From Thermoactinomyces sp. DSM 45892 (GTDB taxonomy: Bacteria > Bacillota > Bacilli > Thermoactinomycetales > Thermoactinomycetaceae): DNA of 64,000 nt. Position numbers and translations under genes: made by a program. Positions 56,702 through 64,000 of this stretch are shown here, one piece after another (position 1 is the stretch's first letter; the number at the start of each line of letters is the position of its first letter). Below the pieces are notes generated by a model, which saw only the letters and a list, made by a program, of their open reading frames with translations, was not told where the DNA came from and did no database searches. The stretch spans positions 62,001 through 126,000 of the forward strand of contig NZ_FNPL01000008.1 in the NCBI RefSeq assembly GCF_900107305.1. Reading direction: 5' to 3'.

Positions 56702-58069
56702 ATGGACAGAGTATGGATCGATGCTGAGTGTGCAGAGATCGAAGGAAGGAAGCGAGCTACGTTGTTTAGAGCAGCCCAAGAAGTCCAAGATTGGATGGAT
56801 CAGCATTGTGTAATGGGGATTCAGCCTGGTCTGGATCGTATGAAATGGGTGTTGGCTAGACTTGGACATCCAGAGCGCCGATGCAAATGGATTCATATCG
56901 CAGGTACGAATGGAAAGGGTTCCACAGGTGCTATGATTACTTCAATCTTGCGAGAGGCTGACTACTCGGTTGGAGTGTTTTTATCTCCCCATATTTTAGA
57001 GTGGAATGAACGAATTCAAGTAGATGGAATCGGCATTTCGGAAGAATCGTTTGTCCAGTGGAGCAATACGTTGCTTCCGTACCTAGAAGAATTAGTGGAA
57101 CAGGGAAATGCTCCCTCCCCTTTTGAGGTTTGGACGCTTGTTGGGATTTGCTACTTTGCATTAGATGCTTGTCCATGGTTCGTCGTTTGGGAGGCGGGAC
57201 TGGGTGGACGCTGGGATTCGACGAATGTGGTGCATCCGCTTGTATCGGTCATTACGAACATTGGATATGATCATAAAGAGTTTTTAGGTTCCACATTACC
57301 AGATATTGCTCGCGAAAAGGCGGGGATTATCAAGCGCGGAGTTCCCCTCGTAAGTAGTGTCGAAGAGGGGGATGCCCAATCTGTGATTCATCGGATTGCC
57401 CAGAATGAATCGGCCGCCATTTATCAATTACATAAACAATTTTCCTATGAAATAGAAGAATGTACAGCTAATAAACAAGTTTTTTCCTTTACGAGTCCTT
57501 TTGAAAGACTGACGAATCTTTCTATTGGTTTACAAGGGGTTCACCAGTTTGAGAATGCAGCAACGGCCCTCATGACGATCGACATTCTCAGGCGCAGGTA
57601 CATAACAGTGGTGGAAGAAACCCACATTAGAGTAGGACTTGAAAAGGTTCATTGGGCGGGGCGTATGGAGAAGGTACAGGATCAACCGCTGGTAATACTA
57701 GATGGTGCCCATAATCAAGATGGGATTTTGTCATTAGCAGCATCCCTTACGAGGTGGTATCCACATAAGAAAATCCGCTTTGTGTTGGCTTCCCTACAAG
57801 ATAAAGAAATCGACATACTAAAGCCCATTGTGGATATAGCACATGAAATCATCGTAACGGAAATTTCGAACTTCCCACGCTCACGTAGAGCAAATGAGCT
57901 AGCTACCATGTTAACGCCTTATTTCTCAGGCACGGTACAAGCATTTGAAAAGACAGAAGATGCGGTTCAGGTAGCAGTAAATCAAGCAAATTCAGACGAT
58001 GTAGTCGTCATTACAGGTTCTTTATATCTCGTTTCAGAAGTACGCCCTTATTTTGTAAGATCGATTTAA
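56702..58069 (+). CDS. folC: Folylpolyglutamate synthase/dihydrofolate synthase
   Basis: A 455-residue Mur-ligase-fold enzyme that adds glutamate to folates. GMERVLARLGHP-type N-terminus (here LDRMKWVLARLGHPERR), P-loop WIHIAGTNGKGSTGAMI, SPHILEWNERI, EAGLGGRWDSTNV, and VILDGAHNQDGI in the C-terminal lobe. TTG 56675 is in frame without an SD; ATG 56702 is closer to the family start, although its SD is also poor. It is in the conserved valS-folC order, and its stop abuts murC. Confidence 0.93.
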   Translation: MDRVWIDAECAEIEGRKRATLFRAAQEVQDWMDQHCVMGIQPGLDRMKWVLARLGHPERRCKWIHIAGTNGKGSTGAMITSILREADYSVGVFLSPHILEWNERIQVDGIGISEESFVQWSNTLLPYLEELVEQGNAPSPFEVWTLVGICYFALDACPWFVVWEAGLGGRWDSTNVVHPLVSVITNIGYDHKEFLGSTLPDIAREKAGIIKRGVPLVSSVEEGDAQSVIHRIAQNESAAIYQLHKQFSYEIEECTANKQVFSFTSPFERLTNLSIGLQGVHQFENAATALMTIDILRRRYITVVEETHIRVGLEKVHWAGRMEKVQDQPLVILDGAHNQDGILSLAASLTRWYPHKKIRFVLASLQDKEIDILKPIVDIAHEIIVTEISNFPRSRRANELATMLTPYFSGTVQAFEKTEDAVQVAVNQANSDDVVVITGSLYLVSEVRPYFVRSI

Positions 58070-58093
58070 ATGGTGAGAAGGTTGGTGATCCAA

Positions 58094-59476
58094 GTGGAGA
58101 AAAAAAGAGTACATTTTATTGGGATCGGTGGGTACGGGATGAGTGCCATTGCGCGTGTCCTCCTCGATATGGGTTTTCCTGTATCTGGCTCTGATGTAGC
58201 GGTAAACTCTTTGGTTGAGCGCTTGATAGAGCGTGGTGCTAAAGTAACAATGGGACACCAAGCAGAAAATGTACATGGTGCAGAGCTAGTTGTATACTCT
58301 ACCAGCATCGCTCAAGATAATGCAGAGATTGAAGAAGCAAGGCGACAAGGCATTGAAGTAATCCATCGTGCACAAATGTTGGCGCGGCTGTTAAATGATC
58401 AAACAGGGATCGCCGTGGCTGGAGCGCATGGCAAGACAACTACATCGTCCTTGATCGCTCAAACACTTGAGATCTGTGGCCAAGACCCGACATACATCAT
58501 CGGTGGAGAAGTAGTCGGATTAAAAAGTAATGCCAAGGCCGGCGAAAGTAAATTTGTAGTAGCAGAAGCGGATGAGAGCGATGGCTCTTTTCTCGAATAC
58601 TTCCCGCATATCGCTGTCGTGACCAATATTGAACCTGATCATCTCGAACACTACCACGGCGACTTTGAAAACTTAAAACAAGCGTATCGAGAGTTTTTAA
58701 GTCAGGTGCGTCCAGAAGGAGCAGCGATCTTATGCTGGGATGATGAGCATGTAAGAAGTATGGCTGAGCGCGTAAAAGGAAAGTACATTACGTATGGAAT
58801 TGACCATCCGGATGCCGAGTATCGTGCAGTAAATATTCGTGAGAAATTTCGCGCGATTACCTTTACCGTGGTTCATCGCGGTCATGAGCTAGGTGATGTG
58901 ACGATTCGTATTCCCGGACGTCATAATATCGCCAATGCACTTGCGGTTATCATTACTTCACTAGAGTTAGGGGTGCAGTTCGCAGCAGCGGCAGCAGCTC
59001 TATCAGAGTGTCAGGGGGCAAAACGACGTTTCCAGGTGATTGATGAAGTAAATGATGTATTAGTCGTCGATGATTATGCCCATCATCCAACAGAAATTGT
59101 CACAACTCTTAAAGGCGCGAAAGCTTCCAAGAAAAAGATTGTGTGTGTATTTCAGCCACAACGATATTCTCGTACCTATCATCTGATGCAGGAGTTTAGC
59201 GAAGCCTTTGGAGAAGCAGACGAGGTTATTATTCATACGCTGTATGCACCTGTAGGGGAAAAACCGATCCCAGGCGTATCGGCAGAGCGCTTAGCGAAGT
59301 TGATCGTCGAAAACAGCAATCCAAATACACAGTTTATGGCATCCATCGATGATATTATCCACTATCTTGCAGAATCGGTACATCCTGAAACATTAGTGAT
59401 TACTATGGGCGCGGGTGACATTTGGCGAGTGTCTCATGGCTTGGCTCCTGAGTTACATAAGCGATTTGCACAGTAG
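58094..59476 (+). CDS. murC: UDP-N-acetylmuramate--L-alanine ligase
   Basis: A 460-residue Mur ligase adding the first L-Ala to UDP-MurNAc. N-terminal Rossmann motif HFIGIGGYGMSAIARVL, ATP loop VAGAHGKTTTSSLIAQT, AEADESDGSFLEYFP, and the C-terminal DDYAHHPTEI. In frame are ATG 58070 (abutting the folC stop, no SD), GTG 58085 and GTG 58094. AAGGTTGGTGA is spaced for 58094, giving M-E-K-K-R-V-H-F. It directly follows folC and probably shares its mRNA. Confidence 0.95.
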   Translation: MEKKRVHFIGIGGYGMSAIARVLLDMGFPVSGSDVAVNSLVERLIERGAKVTMGHQAENVHGAELVVYSTSIAQDNAEIEEARRQGIEVIHRAQMLARLLNDQTGIAVAGAHGKTTTSSLIAQTLEICGQDPTYIIGGEVVGLKSNAKAGESKFVVAEADESDGSFLEYFPHIAVVTNIEPDHLEHYHGDFENLKQAYREFLSQVRPEGAAILCWDDEHVRSMAERVKGKYITYGIDHPDAEYRAVNIREKFRAITFTVVHRGHELGDVTIRIPGRHNIANALAVIITSLELGVQFAAAAAALSECQGAKRRFQVIDEVNDVLVVDDYAHHPTEIVTTLKGAKASKKKIVCVFQPQRYSRTYHLMQEFSEAFGEADEVIIHTLYAPVGEKPIPGVSAERLAKLIVENSNPNTQFMASIDDIIHYLAESVHPETLVITMGAGDIWRVSHGLAPELHKRFAQ

Positions 59477-59485
59477 TAGGGTGTA

Positions 59486-59516
59486 AGAAAGTGCTATCCT
59501 TTGGGTAGTGCTTTCT
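59486..59516 (+). terminator. murC terminator
   Basis: AGAAAGTGCTA pairs with TAGTGCTTTCT (two G-U pairs), followed by TCTATG. Confidence 0.7.
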
Positions 59517-59619
59517 TCTATGAAAATAATTGAATATTCATTAGATAGTATTATATTTCTACATTTACTATGTTATAATTAGTTAAGTAAGTAAAATAAA
59601 TGTCGAGGAGGTTTTCTTT

Positions 59620-60846
59620 ATGGAAGCATCATTGCGTAAAGCCATCCTATTGCACGACATAGCCAAATTAAAATCGAAGGAAGAACAATGGGAACCTTAC
59701 GCATGGTATAAAGAAATGCGCGAAAAGAGTCCCGTTTTTTATGACCCTGAACAAGATGTATGGAATGTTTTTTTATATGATCATGTAAAGCGTGTGTTAT
59801 TTGACCACGAGTTATTTTCTAGTAAACGAGAACGTAGCTTAATCCCGATTCCTCGTAGTGATCAGGATGATCGAAATAACGTAAACAACTGTGATCCACC
59901 ACAACACCGAAGTCGTCGTGCGTTGCTTTCAAAAGCATTTACACCTCGAAGCCTGAATGAATGGAAGCCTCGCATTCAATTATTGGCAGACGAACTGGTT
60001 GCGGGCCTAGAAGATCAGACGACAGTGGATATAGTACAAAGGCTGGCTGTCCCATTGCCAATCATTGTCATTGCCGATTTGCTCGGAGTTCCTTCAAAAG
60101 ATCGAGAATTATTTAAAGCTTGGTCAAACATCCTCTTTCTCCCTTACGCCAAGGATTTATTTACTGATATCGCGGCAAAAAAGGCACAAGCGATGAAGGA
60201 GTTTCGAGAATACTTACATCCAATTGTGCTTGAAAAACGGCGAAATCCAGCAAATGATATTCTTTCTGACCTGGTTCAAGCAGAGTTAGAGGGTGAGAAA
60301 CTAACCGATGAAGAGGTAGTGATGTCGGGAATTGGACTACTAGGTGCTGGGAATGAAACGACGACCACGCTGATTTCAAATACATTTTACGCCATGCTAT
60401 TTGATAAACCAGACATTTACCAAGAGTTACGTAAAGACGTGTCCCTCATTCCTAAGTTAGTAGAAGAGGCTCTTCGTTTTCGATTCTTAGTTACCATGGA
60501 TCGGAGAGTAGCTCAAGATACTGACATATTTGGACACGAGATGAAACAGGGACAAATGGTCGTTGCTTGGATCGCCTCCGCAAATCGAGACGAATCCCAA
60601 TTTGCACATGCCGGAGATTTTGATATCCATCGTTCTGGGAATCAGCATCACCTGACCTTTGGAGCGGGCGCTCATTTTTGCCTAGGCGCTCCTCTGGCAC
60701 GTTTGGAAGCGACTATGTTATTTACTTCTTTTGTTGAGCGCTTTTCAAATATTAGTCCAATCGATGGGATGAAAGTATCAGACCATCTAACGGATTCAGT
60801 CACAGGCCAATCGCTAAAAAGTTTGCCGATTCATATAGAGAGATAA
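59620..60846 (+). CDS. Cytochrome P450
   Basis: A 408-residue soluble bacterial P450. I-helix oxygen-binding GAGNETTT, K-helix ExxR in VEEALRFRF, and the haem loop FGAGAHFCLGAPLAR with the axial Cys354. The N-terminus lacks a membrane anchor. It is like CYP107/CYP109-type enzymes of Bacillus, which hydroxylate fatty acids, steroids or macrolides; the substrate is not predictable. There is no adjacent ferredoxin or reductase, so electrons come from a partner encoded elsewhere. GAGGAGG precedes the ATG by about eight bases. It ends at a terminator and stands alone. Confidence 0.95.
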   Translation: MEASLRKAILLHDIAKLKSKEEQWEPYAWYKEMREKSPVFYDPEQDVWNVFLYDHVKRVLFDHELFSSKRERSLIPIPRSDQDDRNNVNNCDPPQHRSRRALLSKAFTPRSLNEWKPRIQLLADELVAGLEDQTTVDIVQRLAVPLPIIVIADLLGVPSKDRELFKAWSNILFLPYAKDLFTDIAAKKAQAMKEFREYLHPIVLEKRRNPANDILSDLVQAELEGEKLTDEEVVMSGIGLLGAGNETTTTLISNTFYAMLFDKPDIYQELRKDVSLIPKLVEEALRFRFLVTMDRRVAQDTDIFGHEMKQGQMVVAWIASANRDESQFAHAGDFDIHRSGNQHHLTFGAGAHFCLGAPLARLEATMLFTSFVERFSNISPIDGMKVSDHLTDSVTGQSLKSLPIHIER

Positions 60847-60864
60847 ATAAAGAGAGTTTCAGAT

Positions 60865-60891
60865 AGGGCAACCATGCAGTTGCTCTTTTTT
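60865..60891 (+). terminator. P450 terminator
   Basis: AGGGCAAC pairs with GTTGCTCT (one G-U) around CATGCA, followed by six T. Confidence 0.8.
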
Positions 60892-60964
60892 AACCGTTGA
60901 GTAGTCCATGAATATACATATAGTAGAAATCATACTTCTAAACCGAAGTATACAGAGAGGTGAA

Positions 60965-62254
60965 ATGGTGAGGATTCAATGGATCAAGAAAACAAACAAT
61001 ATCCTTCTACCCCGAAATCCCTTTGCACAGAAAAGTTCGCTCCCAGATACGATGTCGCTTCATTTTGGTTCGTATACCTGTGAATTACAAGTGAAAATAA
61101 GTAAGAAACTCCCGGATCGTACACTAGGCATTCCGGCTCAACCCTTTCCTTTCCCCATTCCTGTGTTACCTTACGAGGTACAGATAAAAGAGGATGAGAT
61201 CCATATAGGTCCTGTAATCGGAATCCTTTTGCCCAGCCTAAAAAAGTATCCCTACTTTGCCTGTCATGTAAAAAAATACCCCCAGCTAAAAGGATTAATC
61301 TACGTATTTACATTACGAAATGTTAAAACGAAAACGAGAACCATCCAAGGATCCTACTTTAATCCCAAAGCGAGAGATGAGAAAGAAGTCTGGTGCTCTA
61401 CACGGCTTCCTTTTCCAGATGCTATGTACAGAAGGATGTTTTGTAAAAAAATTCCTACAGAACTAGCGAATCATGTTTCAGGAAAAGTCTTTAATTCTCG
61501 CACTTTTAGTAAATGGATCTTATGGAAATGGCTTTCGCAAACGTTAAGAGAACATCTACCTGAAACAAAAAAACTAGTCGATATCCAAAGCTTTCAAGGT
61601 ATGATCGACAAGTATGGATCGGTCTTTCTAAAGCCCAATATATCACGACGGGCAGTAGGGCTCTTTTTAGTGAAGAAAAAAGGAGAAAAATACCATTTCA
61701 TTGATCGGGACCAGCAAAAAACGATCCTTACGCAAGAAGGGATATATCAACTATTAGAAAAACTACAAACCATGGATTATATGATCCAACAAGATGTTCT
61801 TCCAGATCGAAAAGATTTTTCTACTGATTTCCGTGTCATTATGCAGAAAGGGAAGCGAAAACAATGGACATGTGTCGGGATTCTTGCCCGAATTGGAGAG
61901 AAAGGGAGTATCACAACTAACTTTCGAGAAAAGGGTCAATTACGGAAGGGCGCAGTGGCATTAAAAAAAATGTTCTCAGCTTCTAATCAAGAAATCAAGG
62001 TGATGGAAGAGGAGATAAAAGAGGTTTGTAAACAAGCGTGTCAGGTAATTGACGAACACGGTTTGTTTGGAGACGTGGGTCTAGACATCGCCGTGGATAG
62101 CGAGAAGCGAATCTGGCTGCTAGAGATAAATAAGTACCATGATCTTTATATGCCTTTGTATATTAAGAATAATCGTCAAATGTTTGATCAAGTGATGACG
62201 AATCCTCTTGAATATGCGAAATCGTTGGCTGGATTTACTATAGAAAAGAAGTAG
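60965..62254 (+). CDS. YheC/YheD-family ATP-grasp spore coat-associated protein
   Basis: A 429-residue protein. Residues about 1-190 have the YheC/D N-terminal layout with IHIGPVIGILLPSL followed by FTLRNV. An ATP-grasp-like region follows (about 200-420) with FLKPNISRRAVGLFLVKKK, DYMIQQDVLPDRKDFSTDFRV, GDVGLDIAVDSEKRIWLLEIN and KYHDLYM. The Glu and Asn metal ligands (LLEIN) are kept. YheC and YheD are coat-associated in B. subtilis; their reaction is not known to me. ATG 60965 follows AGAGAGGTGA; the frame extends to 60908 without an SD. Monocistronic. Confidence 0.85.
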   Translation: MVRIQWIKKTNNILLPRNPFAQKSSLPDTMSLHFGSYTCELQVKISKKLPDRTLGIPAQPFPFPIPVLPYEVQIKEDEIHIGPVIGILLPSLKKYPYFACHVKKYPQLKGLIYVFTLRNVKTKTRTIQGSYFNPKARDEKEVWCSTRLPFPDAMYRRMFCKKIPTELANHVSGKVFNSRTFSKWILWKWLSQTLREHLPETKKLVDIQSFQGMIDKYGSVFLKPNISRRAVGLFLVKKKGEKYHFIDRDQQKTILTQEGIYQLLEKLQTMDYMIQQDVLPDRKDFSTDFRVIMQKGKRKQWTCVGILARIGEKGSITTNFREKGQLRKGAVALKKMFSASNQEIKVMEEEIKEVCKQACQVIDEHGLFGDVGLDIAVDSEKRIWLLEINKYHDLYMPLYIKNNRQMFDQVMTNPLEYAKSLAGFTIEKK

Positions 62255-62285
62255 CCCTTCAAATGAAGAGTCTACTTCTTTTTGA
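62244..62285 (+). terminator. YheC/D terminator
   Basis: AAGAAGTAG pairs with CTACTTCTT, followed by TTTG. The left arm overlaps the end of the coding region. Confidence 0.75.
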
Positions 62286-62303
62286 ATGATAAAAGGATGA
62301 GTG

Positions 62304-63212
62304 CTAATGAATATCTCGTTTCTTAAAGTTTCCACCTTGGATATCATGAATATTTCCAACGGCGAGGAATGCCTGTGGATCAATATCTTCCACGATTGCT
62401 TTCAGTTTTGCTTCTTCTAGACGAGTAATCACACAGAAGATGACTTTTTTCTCTTCTCCTGTAAATGCACCTTCGCCATTTAGGTACGTAACGCCTCTTC
62501 CTAAGCGGTTCAAGATTGCATCCCCAAGTAATCTTGGGTTATCACTAATAATCCAAATAGACTTCGTTTCATTGAAACCCTCGATGGTGACATCAATTGC
62601 TTTATAGGCAATAAAGTAAGCCATCAATGAGTACATAGCACGATCCCATGAAAAGACGAATCCAGCACTCCCTAGAATAAATAGGTTGATGAACATGACG
62701 GTTTGACCAACGGATAAAGGAATGCGTTTGTTAAACACAATGGCTAAGATCTCTGTTCCATCCAAAGAGCCACCGTATCGAATGACTAGCCCCACACCTA
62801 CACCTAAGATCATTCCGCCAAATACAGCAGCGAGTAATGGGTCTGAGGTTAAAGGTTGTACAGGATGCAACAAATTTGTGCCAATAGACATCACGATGAC
62901 ACCAAAGATAGAAGAGATGGTAAACGTTTTTCCAATTTGTTTGTAGCCGAGGAAAAAGAACGGAACATTTAATACAAACAAAAGAAGCCCTAAGTTTAGA
63001 CCAGATAAGTGCGACAACATGATTGCGATTCCGACAACGCCACCATCAATAACTTGGTTTGGCACTAAAAATATCTCCAAGCCTACAGCCATCAAAATAG
63101 CACCTAAGAAAATTAAGATACCTCGTTTACATAAAGCTAATGCAGATAGCTTTTTATGGTCTTTGGGGGTTATCTCCGGAGTTGGTTGTGGTTGTTTTAA
63201 TACAGCTTCCAT
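62304..63212 (-). CDS. YitT-family (DUF161/DUF2179) membrane protein
   Basis: A 302-residue protein. Six hydrophobic segments in the first 215 residues (FLGAILMAVGLEIFLVPNQ, then GGVVGIAIMLSHLSG) form the YitT_membrane domain. A C-terminal soluble DUF2179 domain follows (about 225-295, with GRGVTYLNGEGAFTGEEKKV and GNIHDIQGGNF). YitT proteins are widespread in Firmicutes in multiple copies; their function is unclear. GAGGAG precedes ATG 63212. It begins 14 bases after the AbrB-like gene on the same strand, so they form an operon. Confidence 0.93.
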   Translation of the reverse strand: MEAVLKQPQPTPEITPKDHKKLSALALCKRGILIFLGAILMAVGLEIFLVPNQVIDGGVVGIAIMLSHLSGLNLGLLLFVLNVPFFFLGYKQIGKTFTISSIFGVIVMSIGTNLLHPVQPLTSDPLLAAVFGGMILGVGVGLVIRYGGSLDGTEILAIVFNKRIPLSVGQTVMFINLFILGSAGFVFSWDRAMYSLMAYFIAYKAIDVTIEGFNETKSIWIISDNPRLLGDAILNRLGRGVTYLNGEGAFTGEEKKVIFCVITRLEEAKLKAIVEDIDPQAFLAVGNIHDIQGGNFKKRDIH

Positions 63213-63226
63213 CTATCTACTCCTCT

Positions 63227-63397
63227 CTAATCGGTTTTGTGGGAGAGATCACCTTGTACCATCTGAACTTTATCGATGAAAACTCTTCCATCTTCAATCC
63301 CAAAAGTGATGTAATCACCTTCTTTTAATTCTAAGCACTCTCGAACTTCCTTAGGTACAGTAACTTGACCCTTCGAGCTAATGCGATATACATGCAT
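63227..63397 (-). CDS. AbrB/MazE-type (SpoVT-AbrB domain) small regulator
   Basis: A 56-residue protein consisting of one SpoVT-AbrB swapped-hairpin DNA-binding domain: HVYRISSKGQVTVPKEVREC, LELKEGDYITFGIEDGRVFI, DKV. It is dimeric in the family and binds A/T-rich DNA. GAAGGTGA precedes ATG 63397 by four bases. It is directly upstream of yitT and probably regulates it or acts elsewhere as a transition-state-type regulator. No toxin gene follows, so it is not a typical MazEF antitoxin. Confidence 0.88.
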   Translation of the reverse strand: MHVYRISSKGQVTVPKEVRECLELKEGDYITFGIEDGRVFIDKVQMVQGDLSHKTD

Positions 63398-63459
63398 AAA
63401 ATCACCTTCAGGATTGGTTTGTATTCTTTACTTCTTTACTTCCTTACTCTCATTGTAAC

Positions 63460-63505
63460 ATAAAATAAAAAGAAGTCATTCCCGAATTTACGTAGAATGA
63501 CTTCT
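63460..63505 (-). terminator. Terminator of the short-ORF transcript
   Basis: AGAAGTCATTC and GAATGACTTCT form a perfect 11-bp stem, followed on the minus strand by TTTTTATTTTA. The stop codon of the 11-residue ORF is in its arm. Confidence 0.88.
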
Positions 63506-63539
63506 AAGTTTTTCCTTTCATATGCGCAATCGTATTCAA
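63504..63539 (-). CDS. 11-residue ORF (MNTIAHMKGKT)
   Basis: AGAGGTGG with eight bases to TTG 63539 opens eleven codons, beginning one base after the stop of the 26-residue ORF and ending in the terminator stem. It is basic and soluble. It could be a real micropeptide or a by-product of the ribosome-binding sequence. No homologue is known to me. Confidence 0.3.
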   Translation of the reverse strand: MNTIAHMKGKT

Positions 63540-63540
63540 A

Positions 63541-63621
63541 TTAGACCCCACCTCTTTCTTTTCCAATCCATACATTAAATACAACTTCGAATACCGTTTT
63601 TAGCACTGTCATCCAGTTCAT
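63541..63621 (-). CDS. 26-residue amphipathic peptide with near-perfect SD
   Basis: GGAGGTGAGCTTG directly precedes ATG 63621, which opens 26 codons (MNWMTVLKTVFEVVFNVWIG, then KERGGV). The first 19 residues are strongly hydrophobic with Trp at both ends and would form an amphipathic or membrane helix; the end is basic and Gly-rich. The strong SD, lack of a longer frame and a strong terminator 36 bases later argue for a real transcript. The composition recalls small toxic or signalling peptides, but I recognise no family. Confidence 0.6.
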   Translation of the reverse strand: MNWMTVLKTVFEVVFNVWIGKERGGV

Positions 63622-63843
63622 CAAGCTCACCTCCGTTTTGTTTTTGTTTATATTGATATTTTAATCCATGCTCCGATTTCCTCCCATTTGTTTTCCTTTC
63701 ACTTGTATTACTCTTTTGTAAGAGAAATACAGGTTGGATTAAGATTATATATGTTATCAGCTATCAATCATGGAAGAGAAAGCTGAGTTGATATTTAGGT
63801 ATATCAAGAAAATATATATTAGGAATAAAACATATGGAAAAAC
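63622..63843. other. Intergenic region upstream of the short ORFs
   Basis: It contains the leader of the short-ORF transcript. A further eight-codon ORF (MGGNRSMD, minus strand, about 63666-63692) has AAAGGA upstream. The rest is A/T-rich with no recognisable site. Confidence 0.3.
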
Positions 63844-63873
63844 TTTACAAACAATCTAAGTGATCGATATAAT
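63844..63873 (+). promoter_or_regulatory. Promoter of the terminal partial gene
   Basis: TTTACA (63844-63849), an 18-base spacer and TATAAT (63868-63873), 39 bases before the ATG at 63912. Confidence 0.7.
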
Positions 63874-63911
63874 ATAAAATAGGTTATGAAAATATAGAAT
63901 AGGGTGAAAAA

Positions 63912-64000
63912 ATGAAAGAAGTATGTACGAAGCTATGGTTGAAAAGTGGGATTTTAGTGGTGTCTGGGTTGATGGCTATGTCTGGTTTTCATATCATTCC
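63912..64000 (+). CDS. N-terminus of a membrane or secreted protein (truncated by window end)
   Basis: ATG 63912, with AGGGTG upstream, opens 29 codons to the end of the window. The N-terminus is basic (KEVCTKLWLKS), followed by a hydrophobic segment (GILVVSGLMAMSGF) like a signal peptide or first transmembrane helix. The rest is outside the window, so no function can be assigned. Confidence 0.55.
   Translation, partial: MKEVCTKLWLKSGILVVSGLMAMSGFHII

Noticed and set aside
63227-63397. MazEF-type toxin-antitoxin pair
   Set aside because: The AbrB-like gene is followed by a YitT membrane protein and not by a MazF/PemK-like toxin.

Overview
The window looks like a chromosomal segment of a low-to-moderate GC, endospore-forming Gram-positive bacterium of the order Bacillales. 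The backbone follows the Bacillus subtilis order in two blocks, marR-racE-gerM-rph-rdgB-yfcE and tig-clpX-lonB-lonA-engB ... hemAXCDB-hemL-spoVID-ysxE-valS-folC. Differences from B. subtilis (clpP between tig and clpX, a FemAB-type gene between clpX and lonB, many TTG/GTG starts) fit a relative such as a Thermoactinomycetaceae member. That family placement is an inference from gene order, not a measurement. Layout: 1-4.0 kb holds the tail of a probable DEAD-box helicase, a MarR-DHA2 efflux pair and a YhbD-bactofilin pair. 4.1-7.8 kb is a complete pstSCAB phosphate uptake operon without phoU. 7.9-8.06 kb is a remnant of an IS200/IS605-type right end, next to an HTH-TPR regulator. 9.6-15.5 kb holds a small unknown gene, a pabB-pabC fusion, a murG-like gene, an LppM-domain lipoprotein, an arginase-family enzyme and a Cys-rich small protein. 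15.6-20.4 kb is the marR-racE-gerM-rph-rdgB-yfcE run, followed by tRNA-Arg(UCU). 20.5-22.7 kb is an islet with a BCCT transporter, bounded on its far side by a decayed second copy of the tRNA-Arg. 22.9-30.7 kb is accessory: a CHRD protein, PadR plus a membrane protein, a threonine dehydratase-like enzyme, an unknown protein, and a gerB-gerA-gerC germinant receptor operon. 30.9-40.3 kb is protein quality control (tig, clpP, clpX, lonB, lonA) with a FemAB-like gene and engB. 40.3-40.5 kb is a long nested inverted repeat. Then come ddl, map and a small membrane protein. 43.4-50.4 kb is haem biosynthesis (hemA to hemL), interrupted by a convergent coiled-coil gene built from 21-bp tandem repeats. 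50.5-59.5 kb carries spoVID, ysxE, a Val T-box with valS, folC and murC. 59.6-64 kb has a cytochrome P450, a YheC/D ATP-grasp protein, an AbrB-like regulator plus YitT, a cluster of very short ORFs, and the start of a secreted or membrane protein. How it fits together: hemA-hemX-hemC-hemD-hemB-hemL convert glutamyl-tRNA to uroporphyrinogen III, and HemX probably controls HemA levels. Tig/ClpXP/LonA/LonB handle folding and proteolysis. Germination (gerM, gerBAC), spore coat (spoVID, ysxE, yheC/D) and wall synthesis (racE, ddl, murC, murG-like, femAB) genes together mark a spore former. Many starts were reassigned from the longest ORF using Shine-Dalgarno (SD) spacing. Two genes (hemL and the gene at 30.3 kb) have no canonical start codon at a good distance from their SD. 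I saw no single large novel system. The best leads are short-ORF clusters with excellent SDs, two repeat families (IS605-like ends and a nested hairpin element), the tRNA-bounded transporter islet, and possible ATC initiation.
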